A DNA stretch of 64,000 nt, from contig CM051028.1 in the NCBI GenBank assembly GCA_027627225.1, positions 18,247,701 to 18,311,700 of the forward strand. Reading direction: 5' to 3'. The DNA is from Congeria kusceri. Lineage: Eukaryota; Mollusca; Bivalvia; Myida; Dreissenidae. The translations under genes were made by a program, and so were the position numbers. The first letter of the stretch is position 1; every line of letters starts with the position of its first letter. The notes under the pieces are model-generated. The model was not told the origin of the DNA and did no database searches. It saw nothing but the letters and a program-made list of their open reading frames with translations. Below, one piece after another: positions 24,901 through 38,800 of this stretch.

Positions 24901-27900
24901 TAATTTAATAAAATATAATATCTACTTTACAATATTCTAATATACAGTTATGTAATGTTATGTAACCGAGACGTGTGTTAAAAAAAATACGTGCATCTTT
25001 GACAGTTTTTTGTTTGGTTTGGAATCTCATTTCTTCATTAAGCTTAAGCAGTTTTGGCGTTTCTATCGTTGTTTCCTTCCGTGTGCCTTCAAGTACCGGC
25101 GTCGTATCTTCTTTGTCTTCTGTGCGCTTTTGTGTGAGCGTCTCCTGCAAAAATACAATTTTGTAATACTTTCGATTGCAATAAAGTAGCCAACATAAAA
25201 TGTGTGGCTCGTAGCTAACGGCTGTGACTTTATAATAATTTTATATTGTAACATTCCGACTTTCTTACGTCCATACATTATTGTCAGTTAAATTACAATT
25301 ATCAGTTTAAATTATCAAAATTCAGTTACCAATTTTAGGGTGCTAACTGATGTCCTTAGTTACTTCTCTCAGTTGTACTACTTACATTGTTGGTTGTATT
25401 TTTGTTAGAACATTCCAGAGATCCTAAAGTAAATTCTTGTACTTGTGAAGTATTTGCCATGCGTTTCTCTTGTATATCAGCTGCCCCTTTTGCTTCTGCA
25501 ATGTCTTTATTTGCAACCACACTTTTTTCATTACTCTGTTTTAGCGATTCGGGTTTAGTTCTTTCAGCATGTGTCCGTGATAATCCCAAACTAATATTCT
25601 GTATAATAAAAATACAGCGTATATTAGGATTCTTTTATAAGTAAATAAATATAAATAAATAATATCATTCATTGTATTTATGATATAACACTGACGAGAA
25701 TGAACTGTTTTCAATGCAATAAATGTTTGTATAACTAACCTTAAATTTACGAACAGAATACTTAATAATAAATTGATAATACACCAAATAGTAATAATTT
25801 TATTAAGTATTCTGCTTCATAATTTTAAACTGCTTAACACTATCACTATTTACTTATAAGATAAAAATACTCAAACATATTGTAGGCAAATAATGATGAA
25901 AATAATAAGAATAATTACTAGGTCTTCTTTAAGGGTTAAACCTTCTGTTGCAGTTATGGCCACCGTTTGCAAGGATTTCGTCGAAGTTGGTGGTAAAGAG
26001 TTTACCTGAAAGTAATACAAGTATATTCCACTATTAAAGGCGTAGTTTCTTTTTTATAACGCAAATGACTCTTAATTTTGGAAATTAAACATGTACATTA
26101 TTTCTTAAATGTTAAATCTTAATCCTTATGTACGAGGAATGATCCAAAACGTAGAAATGTTTAACCAAATTTTTCGAAGAAAAATTTCGGTAGATTGGGG
26201 TATGTCATTGGGCGGTCGGGCGGGCATATCGGTTATTAGCTTGGAGTATGTCGTTGGGCGGGCGGGCGTCGTGGCGGCGTCAACTTTTCGTTTCCGCTCT
26301 CTAACTCGAGAACGGATTGAGCTATTGTAATGAAACATCATACATAGATACCTCATATCAAGACCTCGCCTGGGATTGCATATGGGGTGGGTGGGGTCAA
26401 GGTCAAGGTCACTATTACAAAAAATAGAAAAACGGTTTCCGCTCAATAACTTGAGAATGCATCGAGATATTTTAATGAAACTTCATACATACATACCTTA
26501 TATCGAGACCTTACGTGGGATTTAGGGCTCCAACGGGTCGAAAAATTTCTTCGGGTCGGGTCGGCGGGTCAAAATTTCAAAGTTCGGGTAATTTCGGGTC
26601 GGGTCGGGTATTAAAAAGATTAATTCTAAAATATGGTAAACTACATTAAAACATTTATTTTCTTTAAAGTTGAACATGGCAGATATGTCAAAAATAATTA
26701 GACTAATTACTGCACAAAAATGAGTCCTTTATGTAGAATTACCACATTCTTGATAGTAATAAATGAATTTATGATAAAATGGTGCTTCCTAAAACATCAA
26801 TTACTGGATATATAGAGACAAAATTCAGTAAAAAAATAAAAACTAACCTTCAAACAAAAAACAAAGCTAAGCTAGGATATGCTTCCTATAGTAGAATGTA
26901 GGTGCATCTATAAGATTCAAAATGACTAGAGCTAATAGAGAACATCAGAGATCATGGGAATATAGGTGTATCTATATGTAATACCCGAAGCTAACATATT
27001 ATTTGCTTTAAATTAGGCACCCACATTAACAGGCTAAAATGCACAATATAGACTGTTTTAGAACAAATCTTTCATAACTCCGTTTACAATAAACGTGGAA
27101 GAATGTAACTGCATGTATCATACTGTAAACAAAATCTCATCTCACCATATCAAGACTTATTCAAGACGTCTATAAGATGGGAAATACTCCCATACTGGCG
27201 ATTTTAATGCCTTCGGTGCGTCTATTATCTTCATTTGCCTTGATTCAGTTGATTATCAATAAAGAAAACTTACAATTACTCAGAAACACGAGTTTGGTTG
27301 AACTAATGCAACCGCGAAATCATATAATATTTATTCCGGAAGTGTGATTGAAGGTCAGGATGGCACAGGTCAAAACGGCCCGAACAAAACGGCCCAGTTG
27401 ATTTTACGGCGTTCTTTTGAAAAATATTTACCCGACCCGGTACCGTTTGCGAAAACTTTGACCCGGAATCGCGGGTATTTTTTGGACCCGCGGATTCGGG
27501 TTTTTTCGGGTACCCGTTTGAGCCCTAGTGGGATTGCATATGGGGTGGGTGCGGTCAAGGTCAAGGTCACCCTTACTAAAATAGAAAAACGGTTTCCGCT
27601 CAACAACTTGAGAACGCATTGAGATATTTTAATAAAACTTCATATATAGATACCTTATATCGAGACCTCGCTTGGGATTGCATATGGGGTTGTTGGGGTC
27701 AAGGTCACCGTTATTAACAATAGAAAAACGGTTTCGGCTCAATAACTTAAGAATGCATGGATATATTGTAATGAAACTTCATACATATATATCTTATATT
27801 GAGACCTTGCTTGGGATTGCATATGGGCTGGGTGGTGTCCAGGTCACCGTTACTAAAAATACAAAAACCGTCTCCGCTAAATAACTTGAGAATGCATTGA

Positions 27901-30900
27901 GATATTTTAATGAAACTTCATACCTAAATACCTTATATCGAGATCTCGCTTGGGATTGCATATGGGATGGGTGGGGTCAGGGTCAAGGTCACCGTTACTA
28001 AAAAAGAAAAATGGTTTGCTCAATAAATTGAGAACACATTGAGATATTTTAATGAAACTTTATATGTAGATACCTTATATCTAGACCTCGCTTGTGATTG
28101 CATATGGGGTGGGTGGGTCAAGGTCACCATTACTAAAATTAGACAAACAGTTTGCGCTCAATACCTAAAGAACGAATTGAGATATTTTAATGCACATTTA
28201 TATGTAGATACCTTATATCTATACCTCGCTTGCAATTGCATATAGGGTGAGTGGGGTCAAGGTCACCATTACCATAAATAAAAAAACGGTTTCCACTCAG
28301 TAACTTGAGAAGGAATTTATATTTTTAATGAAACTTTATATGTAGATATTGAGACCTCGCTTTGGATTGCAAGAGCAAAGTCACCATTTCCTAGCCAAAG
28401 GTGTACGACCTTCACCTTGCACCCATAAATTTCTTTAATTATTGTGCTGACTTTTATGCATTTCGATTGAAAAATTTGATTTTCGTGCAATGTCCACGTA
28501 TCTTGTTATATTTCGGACCAGAAACAATTTGGGCAGATGTATTATTAAAGACCATGCAAGGAACATGTGTGTAAAGTTTTATCAAGATTGCCTTCAAACT
28601 GTTGAAAATATGACAGTAACTTGATCGCTACATTCTCTTTTTAGCTCTCGTGGTTATTTTGTGCAATGGTCGGAGGCATTTAAATTATTTTGGTAGAGGA
28701 CCACCAAACAAACATTTGTGAGAAAATAATAAGAAGAACATGGCGTTTAAACATGTTTCCATTTTAAGTTATGACGGACATCTTGTAAATGTACGCGGAA
28801 TCATCTGCGCAATTTTGTAAGAGCACCATCCAGGAAACATTGACTAAGTACTGTTGAGAATACCTCATGAATAAAAACTTTAACGCAAAATTCAATTTAA
28901 GCTCTAACGAACATTCAATGCAGTGGACCGAAACCATTTGAATACCTGACGTGAAATTATTTGAAAATATCGCCACATGTTTAGAGGAAAATGGCATTTA
29001 GATATATTTTTCTATTTTTAGCTCGGTTGCCCATCTTGTGCAGTGAAGCGGAACCATCTGAGCAGGTTTGGTAGAGGACCATCCATGGGACATTGATGTA
29101 AAATTTGACCAAGAACTTTTGAAAATATGACCGGTATACGAAACTTTAACGCAAATTGTTAACGACATCCGACTACCCGGTTTTCGCCAATCTATTTGCC
29201 GAAATTTTTCGTTGAAAAATCCGCATAAAATAGAGCTAGTATGCATTAGATTTAACAAATGCTCCGCTGGTTAACTGTTATGTAAAATGAAACTTTCGAT
29301 GCTGCACCTCTCAACTTTACTAATACCATATCGACTGATATAAGTTCTTAGAACACCAGCATATCATGATATTCTATATTTACACGCTCCAAAATCACAA
29401 GCAATTAATCTCACCTTTTCATTCATCACCCGACTGCTCGACGTCTGCCTTAGCTGGTTTTCTTGGCTCACACTTCCAGTCCAAGTCTTTGCGCTTAAAG
29501 CTGTTCCTTTACTTAATTTCATTGGCTGTAAATGCGGTTGCACTTTCGCAGTTTGCTGTGGTTTTGGTCCCTAATACAAATACAACTATTATGACAAAAT
29601 TATGTTTTATCTAAATTTCTCAATAATAACTTCAATAACGACATATTTCAATGTTAATGAATGTAGATTGCATATAAATTGACTTTGCATGAGTAAATTA
29701 AAGCGGCAGTCCAGAAATTAATATGTTAATAAAATAAAACTTTGCAGAAATTGTTTCTAGTGGACAGCTTACCGATCAAAATAAAAAAATGAGGTTCTGT
29801 GTTTGATAAAGACACATGTCCACGGTTAGTGCTGGGTAGCACATTTCTAAGTCCTAATTAGGTCAATGTCAAGGTCAAAGTGAGGTTGGATGATATGGGT
29901 GGATTGGGAATGGTCATAAGTAAAAACTGTGTAAATATCTAAGTGTTGTTGTAAGCGGTGTTGATGCTAGACGAAACGGTAAAATCTAGTTAACCAAGAA
30001 ATGGCCTTTTTTGAATTATTAAGTAAGGTTGGGTGATATGGGTGGTTAAGGAATGGTCATAAGCAACAACTGTGTAAGTATCAAAGTGATGTAGTAAGCG
30101 GTGTCGGTGCTAGACGAAACGGTAAAATCTACTTACGGTCGGAAGGACGGAGGGACGGACAGTACGATCACCATATGCCTCCTCCATCAAGATACCGGAG
30201 GCATAAAAACGCAATTAAATTGGTAAAATAAAAACTTATTGGTAACTTTTTATCGTAAAATTATATGTACGGGATAGCTGGTGATGCCTCTGGAGTAAAT
30301 CAGCATGTTTATAACTGTATATTCTGTTCGTACCAAGCGTTTTCGAACATAGATATTATAAAATGCCTTTCGTAAATAAGAAACAGTTTTCAGTCGAATA
30401 AACGTCATTAACGTTCATGAGAACAAAGGCCTGTTTAAGATCAATTTAATTATATTCTGTGGACTGCGGCTTTAAATTGTATAACAATAGTTTCAAAACT
30501 TTACATTATTTGCAATTGGTGGAACGGGAATGGTCAGAGGAATGAAGGTACTAGGCGCGTGAAATGCTGTACTCGCCGCTCTAGAAGAGTTATTTCTGGT
30601 TAAATCAGGCATCGGACTGTAGTTCTAAAAAAAACAGACACATTTTTCAATGCAAATGCAATGGAATTGTATCCATTGTAAAATTGTCATAAAAATCGCA
30701 AAATAAATTATTTATTGATCTTAAATTAACTGCGCTAAATATAGGCAGCGGATATCTTAGGAAATGTCGTTATCAATTTTAAGCACGTCTCCACTAATTA
30801 AATAATAATTATGCTATTTTCTGCAAACTACTTCTAAAATAAATTTACAATAGATTAATCGAAAATAATTCTTGAACAATAAAAATACACAACATTAGGT

Positions 30901-32856
30901 GGTGTTTTGGTATACAGTTTATAAGCGTGCAACAAGTGAACATATCTTGGAAGAGAAACGAAATGACAATATAGTGAAACTCGTGCTGAATCTGCAGCAG
31001 AGAAATTTAGGTTAACAATTTTATACCGTGTTATGTTAAACAGTATTCAATATTCAACACAGAAAACACAAACACGTTATTTTAGATTTAACTTGATACA
31101 ATCAACAATGTGTTTCTGAGTAGAACTATATTGCACACCTTTGATAAGAATATATCTAATAGATTAATATAGATCTATATTAAGTACACGTTAAGCATCA
31201 AGTTTGGCACAATAAATGTATCATAACATTTAATTATGTCATTTCAAAATGATAGCTGGAGTATTCTATTGTTCAATCAACCCTTTAAGATATATATTAT
31301 CTAAACTAAAATGTAATATTTAAATACATAATTACATAATTAAGCAATATTTTTACTTAAATAATGTTATAACAACACTATTTTTATAATACTTTATCAT
31401 GGAATACATTATTAATAACGTCTTATTAACTTTGCACAAAAGTCCACCCTAATTTCATAACCATAAACAAGTAAACTAAGTATATTGAAAAAATAAAATC
31501 ATTTACCAAGCCGGTGCCATCAAAAGGTGGAGCATAATGAACGTTTGGATATGATTGATTGTTGGCAGGGTACATATATCTTTGTTGGTTATCTTGAGGA
31601 ATGTTGCTGTAGGGCCACCAGCTATTTGTTTGCTGTGGTAGAGAATCGTAGGGTCCAATCCCATAGTCACGCGCTGGCATTGTTGTTGGTGAATCCCACA
31701 TGTTGGCATGCACATTCTTTAAAGTAGTTATGTATGTAAACTTAGTTTATGTTACAGTTCCTCGTTTAATAGTATGTTGTATTGTACTGCGAATATTTAC
31801 AAATACATTTTAGTTTATTGCAAATTTATTAACGTTGACATACCTGAGGGTAACACTTGTTTGCATACGGTGCTTGTGTCCAGTTGGAGGTCATATTGGT
31901 TTGATACGAGGAATTTAACACGTCGGAATACACTGGCGTATGGTTTTGTGTATAATCGATTACACTATTGTCCTGGTTACTGAAACGTGTAGAGTTATTC
32001 GGTAGCTGTAGTAATTCTTGGAAGATATTGAGAAAACGGTCATAGTTATCCACAACTATCTGATTTGTCTGGCTATCAAAAGTTGGAACGGTGTTATGTT
32101 CATGAACAAAACTTTGTTGAGACGGTTGCGGAAAGTCATAACATATGTCACGCTGGCTAAGGCCAGGCAATGTTGACTGCTGGTAGTTATATCCCGATGC
32201 CGTGCTCTGTGTATGGTTGAAACCCGGTATTGTAGTATGTTGCTGATCGAAACCCGACATAGAGCTGTTATGATGGTTACAGTCCTGCAACGATGACTGT
32301 CCATGTTTGGAACTTGTCATGGAAGTATGTTGGTTGCTTAAACCATTCAATACGTTCTGTTGATAGTTTAAACTTGTCAAGAGATGCTGCTGATTGTTTA
32401 AACCCGACAGGGAGGTTTGTTGATGGTTTACGCCTGATATGACATTGCTCTGCTGACAAGCATCTTCCACGTTTTGTAACAGCTGATATGATTCCTGTAA
32501 AACACGGATGAAGCAGGATTAGGGAGATTTTGTGTTTCGTGTGCGGACATACATAAACAACGATAACATTCGAATATATTAATTGCTGCATTATTTGTTT
32601 CAACATACACACTCCGTGACTTGCACACATATATATACACCGGTCTGAGATCTAAAGCCCAATGATATGTTATTAAATCATCCACAATTTGATGATGGGC
32701 ATTTATATACTAATTTGGTACCCATACTTGTGATTGGGCGGGACCAAATACTGTTTTGTCTTCAGCCTTGACTTTGGGGTGTTCAACGGCTTTTGCATCA
32801 GATACAGGTTTCTCTGAGTCGACAATAGTCCCTCTGTTATCAGTATATGCATTTCT
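21996..32856 (-). CDS. Exons 32-44: long polar C-terminal tail
   Basis: Exons 32728-32856, 31844-32494, 31507-31716, 30505-30624, 29415-29570, 25919-26005, 25386-25598, optional about 25010-25144, 24675-24830, 24095-24148, 23689-23814, 23456-23548 and 21996-22253. Nearly all are phase 0 to phase 0, so single exons can be skipped freely. The sequence is disordered: Q/N/S/H-rich, then P/S-rich ([13 protein letters not shown]), then charged ([12 protein letters not shown]). HELZ proteins also have a long disordered tail that recruits mRNA-decay factors; I did not find a clear PAM2 motif. The last exon ends in [12 protein letters not shown]. Confidence 0.65.
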
Positions 32857-35800
32857 CTATAAAAATATCAAAAGCGAGAGTATTGTAAAATAATAAAGGT
32901 CTATTCATATAATGTGTAATTTCACTGTATTCATGTTATCCCATGTCACGAATACGATTTAAAAACTATAAATTTTACAATAGGAAATATACAGTATTTA
33001 CTATAGAAAAGCTTGCAAAGACTTACCTGTTTGGAATGGAAGGGAAACGCGGTGGATAAACTCTTAGAACGAGGGTCTATTTCACACTTGAATTGAAAGC
33101 GTTTCCATTCAATCCCAAAGAAAGAAGCTGAATTGTTACTTTCCTCAATGTAACATTGCCAGAAGTTCCTATAACAAAAATTAGTAAAACAAGTGTGACA
33201 AATATGCCCGTTCTACATATTTGTACGTGTAGCCTGTATTGGTAGGAAGCAGCGTATCTTACACCCGAATAGTTTTATCAGGAAAGTTACCCGGATGTGA
33301 GAGTGTTTTTTGCTGGTCTGCTGCAGTCGTCGACGAATATGCAACAGTACTGCTAAATTATTAGGTGATATATATTTTAAATAATTTTCGTATGGTGGTG
33401 GGGACTTTGACGGTTATTGGGACTGGCAATTCCTTTGCACCGTTGTCTCGGGACGCTAGCGGTATTATAATAATATGGTATGTAGTGTTGAACACCTTAC
33501 GAGTGGAGGAGACCTACAGCTCGATATGATTGCAGCTTGACGCATGATTGCTGGGGAAGTATACAGAGTCAAAAACAATTGCTGGGTACTGAGAATAGTA
33601 ACAGTTGTAGTATCATGCCATAGTCAGGCTAAAGTTCTGTACCTGGTCTACGAGGGTCAAAGTATAGGTTACGGTACACGCTTGTATACCGTGTCAATTT
33701 GATGGCTTCAATCAAATAGTTTATCGTAACATTATGATTATAGTCATCTAAGCAACAACCCTTAGTAAATTAAAAGCCAGTAAGCGTAAGAAAATAGTAT
33801 ATTGTTGTTTGCGTTGTAGTACATGTTTTTGTTAAAATGTATAACCCGAAGCTCGGTGAAACGTTACAATAGCAGATAAATTCATTTGAAATAACTTGAG
33901 GTCTGTTTGACATTTTACCTGTAGGAATTTCAATGAATCGAAAATAAGATATTTCATGAATGAAAACATGACTTGGGACTAGCAGATGGTTTGTTTTATG
34001 CTGTTACAATACCTGCACTGTCCGAACCCACATATGGCAAACGGGTCTCCAATTGTAATGACCAGTGACTGTGCACGTGTTATGGCTGTGTTACACAGCC
34101 GGATATTGGACAGGAACCCGAGATCAAGCTCGTCGTCTTCATCTTCTGGCGCCTTTGTACGAACGGTGCTGACGATCATCACCCTAAACTCTTTTCCTGT
34201 ATGTTGAAATTAAAAGATATTGAAACTCCATTTGTGTTACAAGAAGAGAGACTCAAATTAAAACATATACATTGACTTTATCAATATCAAGAACATTTAC
34301 TAAATACTAACTTCAATGATAACATTATATAATAACATACTATATTAGGAGGAGTAGGTTTATAATAATACTACTAATAATAATACTAATAATAATAATA
34401 ACAATAATAATAATAATATCTTTGCTTTCAAAAGTTTACTTACATAAAACAACAACAGTATAAAATCATCACTTTACAGATGTTATATCGGGACAACGTG
34501 GGAAATGCGAGATGCAGGTCCAGATTTAAAATTCTGACAATATATATTAATTTTCATTTACACTCTTTCTTTACTGAATCGGAATATTTAACTGATGCTT
34601 ATAACAGAATCTTCATAATGTTTAAACATATATGACTCACCTTGCACATTTTCTATTTTCTCAACGCAAACAGACGAAAGCTGATGTTTACGAAGTTCTT
34701 GTCTGATGTACACAATCTGGAATATGAAAGTTAGTTTCGTTATATGAAAAAGCAAACAGTATCAAGTGTGACATTTTTCAGTTAGCATTGAGCATTTTAT
34801 AGCTAAAACATTTGTCAAATCACTTAATACATGACCCAAACATAAAAAGTAATAATTAGGAAATTAATTAAATAGAGCAGTTAGATTGAAACTGAAACAC
34901 ACAATAACACATTATTAAAGAAATTATTCAAAAAAGTCTAAGATATGCAAAATAAAAAACCCGCATAGTAAGGTGCGAATACAGTGCACATACATAAATT
35001 TACTTACTTGTAAGTGATATGGAGCCACGACGCAAATGTTTTGCTCTGAAAACTCATTCCATTCTTTTGGCCAACGATGTTTCAAATATTGGACTTGCTC
35101 GACCACTTCTCGAACCTAGGTTATATTAACGTAAATATAAGTATTATTACAATTATAAAAATAATACAGTTTTAAAGAATATTTATAATATAAATTTAAA
35201 ATTACTAATTTTAATATTAAACACGAATGTGTTAGAGGTATCATTTGCATCCCAACTGAAAACAGAAAATGTGCGTTTTGTAATCCAGAAGAATTCATTA
35301 ATTATCCAGACCTGAATGCACCAAGTTTATCTACCTCCCCTGTTCAAGGGATTCAGAAATCTAAATAAGACGGAACTAGGTTCAATCATGCTTGGTCTTT
35401 AAAATAAATAAATACAAGAACTGATTATGGATACGAAATTTAATTGTAAAATTTTGATAAGCGAAAATAATCGCTAATTTTGCAAATCTTACAGGGGCTG
35501 ACGATATACAAAGTCAGATACACTTTTATGTATGCAACTTTAATACAAAGCCCATGATTTTGTCTTTTCCGTTGAATAATTAACTGCGTCATTTACGTAT
35601 GCTTGGCATACACATTAATACCACTAATTTATATATTTGCATACTACCGTAAGTAACATTTCGTACCAAATAGTAACCAGTATTGTTAATATTCTATTTA
35701 ATTTTGGACAAAGCTTTAAACGATGGATATCGATATTTCTAATATATACCCAGACATCGGTTCAGTTAAACGGATTTTGTCTGATATCTTCACAGTAGGC

Positions 35801-38800
35801 CGCGGCTGTAAGCAATGTGAACCGATTTCACCTTATATCTTCATTTTATGTGCGGACATTTTAGCAATTAAGATTAAGCATTGTAAAAATATAACAGGCA
35901 TATATATATTAAGGATAAAGAAAACAAAATATCTCAGCTTGCAGATGACAGCTTGTTGTTGTTCGATTGTTCCGAAAACTCTAGTGATTGGAATCAGTCC
36001 TAAAAATATTCGTTGAATAATCAGAGCCAATAGTGACTGATTAATCAATTAATCATGACTAAATATGTTGAGTTTATTGTTCAGTACAAATACTTTAACC
36101 ACTCATTTTTGATCAATTTATATTGTTAAACTTGGTCGTAATTTTAACAAAAATGGTTTGAATTTGCATATTTGCTTTTGTTACTACAACAAAAGGAATT
36201 TTTACTGCCTGATTTGATTAGTCTAAAAACTTATTAGTATTAACATGTATCTACAAAGGCACTTATTAAAGGAAATGTAGTGTAGAACAATCACCACCAC
36301 TTCTCCCTTGACATTGTACATAGTCAGTTGTCGGTTGTCATGTACAGGTAATTTACAAGTTTTTATAAGGAAATACATGTACATACGAGTAATATACGTT
36401 TTGCGATTTTAAAACCACGGGCAAGTATTTACTTGTATATTACATCAATGATCTATAATAACTCAATAACCAATCCATGCTATAATGCATATAAAATCAT
36501 GAAAATCCTTTAGTGGACACAATGACAACATATCAAGGAATGTTTTCTAGCATTGTGTATTATATTAGATGTACAATGTATTTTATTTATAATATATTTA
36601 ACAGTTTAGACCTACAAAACATTAATTATTTTTGACTATAATATATAGTTTTGGCCAAAAAGTAGTACCAGTGACATGTACAAATTTCGTCAATTAATTT
36701 TTCACTTCGTCATCGTCATGTCATGACTCTGTTCGTCATGATTATTTGACTAAATGATTAATCAGTCCATCATTAGAAAACTCTTTAAATTCTGCTCTAG
36801 CCCTTCTCCAAGATTTTGCATATTTTTCTGGCTTAAAAGTAAATTTTGATAAAACTAATTTAAATTGGATCGGATCCTCGAAGTACAGCACCCGCTCGAT
36901 CAAAACAAAATAAAAACTAACATGGGAAACAACCAGATTTAAACTATTGGGAATATTTATTATGTTGAACTAATTGTTATGGTTTGATTTTTTCTAATAA
37001 ATTTATTCAAACAATTAATATAATGAATCAATGGAAAAAACGAAAACTTATACGAATTGGTAGAAACACCGTTATAAAATCACTCACTTTACCTCTGTTA
37101 ACTCATTGTTTTGTTTTTTGCAATACCCACACCAAAGACAGATATTCTTCTTGACAAACTGAGTACATTATTGTTTGACCTTGTTTGGGATAATAAACCT
37201 TATAAAAAGATCAACCCTAACACAAAAGCTATGAGAAAGGTAGATCCCAAATGATATATATTTATGGATACTGTAAAGAAATTAACCTCTCTTGAATAAG
37301 AAAATTATATGTATGTCATGATAGTAAATTTGTAATTCTTATAATATCCATTTTTTATGTATTTAAACTTTTGTAAACGTTTGTAAACGTAACCATAGTT
37401 TAGAAATGTTTTAGATATGGTGTTTGGTTTGAAGTATTTTCGTGTTACGAACAACTTCTGGATATGTTAGAAATTGCTGATGTTAATAGTGTTCTTAACA
37501 TGCCCTTGTTTTTCAATGATAATTTAAAAATTAGCAACGAACCCTTGTTTTTGAAAGTATGACAGATGTATTAGACTTGTGAGAGATTCCGTTATTGATT
37601 CAAACACCTTCTTAACGAAATATCACATGGAAAATATTATGGGAAAATCATTGAACTTTCTTTATTATAAAGGGCTTACAAAATCAATATAAATCTTTTT
37701 TAAGAAATGTAATGTACAGTTTAATACAAATGACGTTCAAATATACGGCCCGTCTCTGTCATGATATGCAAAATATGTTATAAGAAATGAAAGCAAAGAT
37801 AATTTATAATTGTACTATTCAAAATGACATTGAACATATATGTAAAAACAAATGGAACAATTTTGTCGTTACTGATGAGGAATGGAAATGTATTTTAAAA
37901 CAGTATTCGACGTAGCAAGAGATAGCTGCATACAATGGTTCCAAATTATAATTATGTACACTTTACTAGGTACAAACTCCATTATGAACAAAATGAAATT
38001 TTTAAATAATAACCTGTGTATATTTTGTCACCAATCTGAAGAAACAAGTATTCATCTTTTTGGTCTTATGAAAATGTAAAATGCTTGATTTAGAAAGTAA
38101 ACAAAACTTTGTTAGATAATAGGAACATAAATTTTAGAATATAAATAGATTATATAACATTTAAGCTAGGTAGCAGTAACAAAGATAAACAAAATCTTAC
38201 AAACATGCTGTGTCTCGAAGTTAAAAGATACATTTTTACTTGTAGAAAAGGTAATATAATACCAATTTACATTGATCTTGTAAATAGTTTAACTTTAGCC
38301 TACATCATATACAAGTCACTTATAATTTAAGAAAAAGAAACAAATTATTGGTCACTGATAAGAGTTATATGCTAACCAAATATCTCTGTGCAATACGAAC
38401 ATATTATTAAATGAAAATATTTATATATATACATTATTCAAAAATATGAACAAGTGATGCTTTGATGTAACTTTGGCAACAGAATGTACGCTATGCATTT
38501 TCATGTTCATGTGTTCAATGCATCTTTTCTATGCAAGAATGTAACCTACCTAATACGGAAAAACATACACGGTAAAATATAAGAATATTGGCCTTTTCGT
38601 GTATATGACTATATTACTTGTTATTTGTTAGTCTATGCAAAACAATACATTGAACATGTTATCGTATAATTTTCCTAGTCCATTGTCTGCGTATATTGTT
38701 TGTATTTATGACGGTATGTTTACTTGTAAATGCACATACACATGTATATGATGAAAATAAAGCAAGTTTAAAAATATATATTGTAGATACATTCCTTGAA

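Noticed and set aside
26126..26446. 106-residue minus-strand open frame
   Set aside because: It runs through the start of a tandem-core repeat; the same text is repeated elsewhere.
30505..30624. A PAM2-like PABP-binding motif ([12 protein letters not shown]) in the tail
   Set aside because: Spacing of Ala, Phe and Pro does not fit the PAM2 consensus, so no claim is made.
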